Below are positions 49,808 to 50,798 of a DNA stretch of 50,798 bases, piece by piece. Under the pieces are notes generated by a model, which made no database searches, was not told the DNA's origin, and was given only the letters and a program-made list of their open reading frames with translations. Source of the stretch: UBA1189 sp045660385 (GTDB taxonomy: Bacteria > Bacteroidota > Bacteroidia > Bacteroidales > Bacteroidaceae); assembly GCA_045660385.1 (NCBI GenBank), contig JAZRDT010000100.1, positions 1 to 50,798 on the forward strand, given 5' to 3'. A program made the translations under genes and the position numbers. Position 1 is the first letter of the stretch, and each line of letters opens with the position of its first letter.

Positions 49808-50050
49808 ATGAGTACATTATTCAATGATGCCGATGAGCGCACCGCTGTGCGCTCCTACACCAAGGGCGAACTGGCTATGCTGTATAGCCCGCGCGCCAAG
49901 TATGAAAGTGCTATCCGCATGCTCAACCGCTACCTGCACCGCTGCCGCGGCCTGATGGACGAACTCATGTCCCTGGGCTACCGTCCCGACGACCGCCGCT
50001 TCACGCGCCCCCAGGTGCAGGTGATCTTCGACTACTTGGGGGAGCCGTGA
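49808..50050 (+). CDS. DUF4248 domain protein
   Basis: 80 residues. 'VRSYTKGELAMLYSPRAKYESAIRMLNRYLHRCRGLMDELMSLGYRPDDRRFTRPQVQVIFDYLGEP' fits DUF4248: 'SY..GELA..Y.P' then 'L..W/Y...' and 'GYRP..R..T..QV..I...LGEP'. Basic, helical and possibly DNA-binding; function unknown. The family is often found divergent from HU-like/smalltalk genes, exactly as here. Confidence 0.85.
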   Translation: MSTLFNDADERTAVRSYTKGELAMLYSPRAKYESAIRMLNRYLHRCRGLMDELMSLGYRPDDRRFTRPQVQVIFDYLGEP

Positions 50051-50162
50051 GTGTTCTTGGTGGCTAATAATAAGGGCCCTTAAGGACTATTAAGGGCTAT
50101 TAATGTTTTGCCTCCTTAATCGCCTTTAATTAGCCTTACAGCCCTCAATAATCGTTGTCAGC
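50051..50162. repeat. CCTTAA-type repeat spacer
   Basis: Contains the palindrome TAAGGGCCCTTA, then 'ggactattaagggctattaatg' and 'ccttaatcgcctttaattagcctta'. No gene. Confidence 0.45.
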
Positions 50163-50798
50163 TCAGTACCCTCTCCTGTCCTTTCTTACTCTCGTGAGCT
50201 TCTCGCGGAAACCTCCCTCTTCGGCGAAGCGTTCGGCTACGGCCTGCAGGTACTTGTATAGCAGGTAGTCGTTTTGGCGGATGAGTACAATGGCCAGGTT
50301 GGCGATGGTTTCATCGCCGCGTGTGGCGGCGAGGCCCATCCAGTAGTCGGAGTCGTTGTGTTCGCGTCCCAGGCGTTGGGCTGCAGCAAACTCCTTGCTT
50401 TCCTTCTCCCATTGGCGTAGCCCCCTCACGCGGAGATAGTCTTCGTAGTCGGCGAGAAGTTCGAGCGAACTGGCCTTGGCTACGTTAAACAGTTTCAGCT
50501 CCGTCTCGGCCGAGGTAGCCCCTGCCGCATAGCCCTCCACGATATTCTGCTTGCCCGAGCGTGCCGCCTGCACCATCTGGTCTATGGTGCGGTCACCCTT
50601 CTTGAGGTAGCGCTCCACGAAGAGGTAGGTTAGGTCGTAGATGGTCTGTGCCTTCTGGTAGCAGATGAGTTCCTCAATTGCTCTGTCGTTTCGGTTGGGG
50701 ATGAGGTTGGCAGTGGAGGTGTATAATACGACGAGTGTGATAAAATAAATAACGATGAAGCGAATGGCTGAATAGGAAAATTTTCTGTGAAGTTGTTC
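50163..50798 (-). CDS. Four-helix-bundle (S23-like) protein, start outside window
   Basis: The frame is open from the window edge (50798) to TAA at 50163, about 211 codons. The family core starts near 'LIPNRND...ELICYQKAQTIYDLTYLF' (about 50700 down) and continues 'KGDRTIDQMVQAARSGKQNIVEG', 'SAETELKLFNVAKASSLELLADYEDYLR', 'DETIANLAIVLIRQNDYLL', ending 'EGGFREKLTRVRKDRRGY'. Related proteins are S23/IVS-encoded or Avd-like bundles. Upstream in frame is a hydrophobic stretch (RFIVIYFITLVVLYTS) not usual for the family, and no ATG is seen before the edge, so the true start is unknown. Confidence 0.75.
   Translation of the reverse strand, partial: EQLHRKFSYSAIRFIVIYFITLVVLYTSTANLIPNRNDRAIEELICYQKAQTIYDLTYLFVERYLKKGDRTIDQMVQAARSGKQNIVEGYAAGATSAETELKLFNVAKASSLELLADYEDYLRVRGLRQWEKESKEFAAAQRLGREHNDSDYWMGLAATRGDETIANLAIVLIRQNDYLLYKYLQAVAERFAEEGGFREKLTRVRKDRRGY

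Overview
The window reads as a chromosomal segment of a Bacteroidales bacterium, probably Prevotellaceae or Bacteroidaceae. The evidence is threefold. Many proteins belong to families typical of that order: a MurF-Alr fusion, GSCFA, DUF4837, DUF5020, DUF4369, DUF3127, DUF4248, a 'smalltalk' peptide, BspA-type leucine-rich repeats and the DUF4105/Lnb domain. The recurring promoter is the Bacteroidetes type (TTTG at -33, TAnnTTTG at -7). Shine-Dalgarno sequences are largely absent. I see no rRNA, tRNA, CRISPR array or integrase.

Layout. 1-8.6 kb: the valS 3' end, a coiled-coil membrane protein, then a minus-strand run of panB, a hexuronate-type MFS transporter, murF-alr, a transglutaminase-like lipoprotein and a GSCFA protein. 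8.9-16.5 kb: an envelope block on the minus strand (trpS, coaX, a FadL-like outer membrane protein, a TPR protein, lptC and a PpiD-like periplasmic foldase). 16.6-25.1 kb: a DUF4105/alkaline-phosphatase-like fusion, a PepSY-like protein, secA with a long leader, a lipoprotein and an unknown acidic protein. 25.3-27.7 kb: dnaN, the SSB-like DUF3127 gene and an ECF sigma factor.

28.1-35.7 kb is the most distinctive part. It holds a membrane-spanning TPR/HTH regulator, a 1386-residue BspA-like LRR protein and a smaller Ig-like protein. The two surface proteins share a C-terminal domain and a near-identical tail. All three genes carry the same direct repeat (TGCAAT units 11 bp apart) at a fixed distance upstream of a Bacteroidetes promoter, which suggests a small co-regulated surface-protein regulon.

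35.8-47.6 kb is mainly housekeeping: an FtsB/DivIC-like protein, a stand-alone MetH activation domain, pyrC, glyS, an FKBP lipoprotein, a possible two-membrane purine uptake pair (DUF5020 + NCS2), rlmN, DUF4837 and pdxA. 47.7-50.8 kb is accessory: an M15 peptidase, a tiny hydrophobic ORF, smalltalk, an HU-like protein, DUF4248 and a four-helix-bundle protein. It is dense in repeats: a palindromic element inserted in frame in the peptidase gene, a 320-bp element with terminal inverted repeats, CAGATT repeats and a 48-bp perfect palindrome at a promoter.
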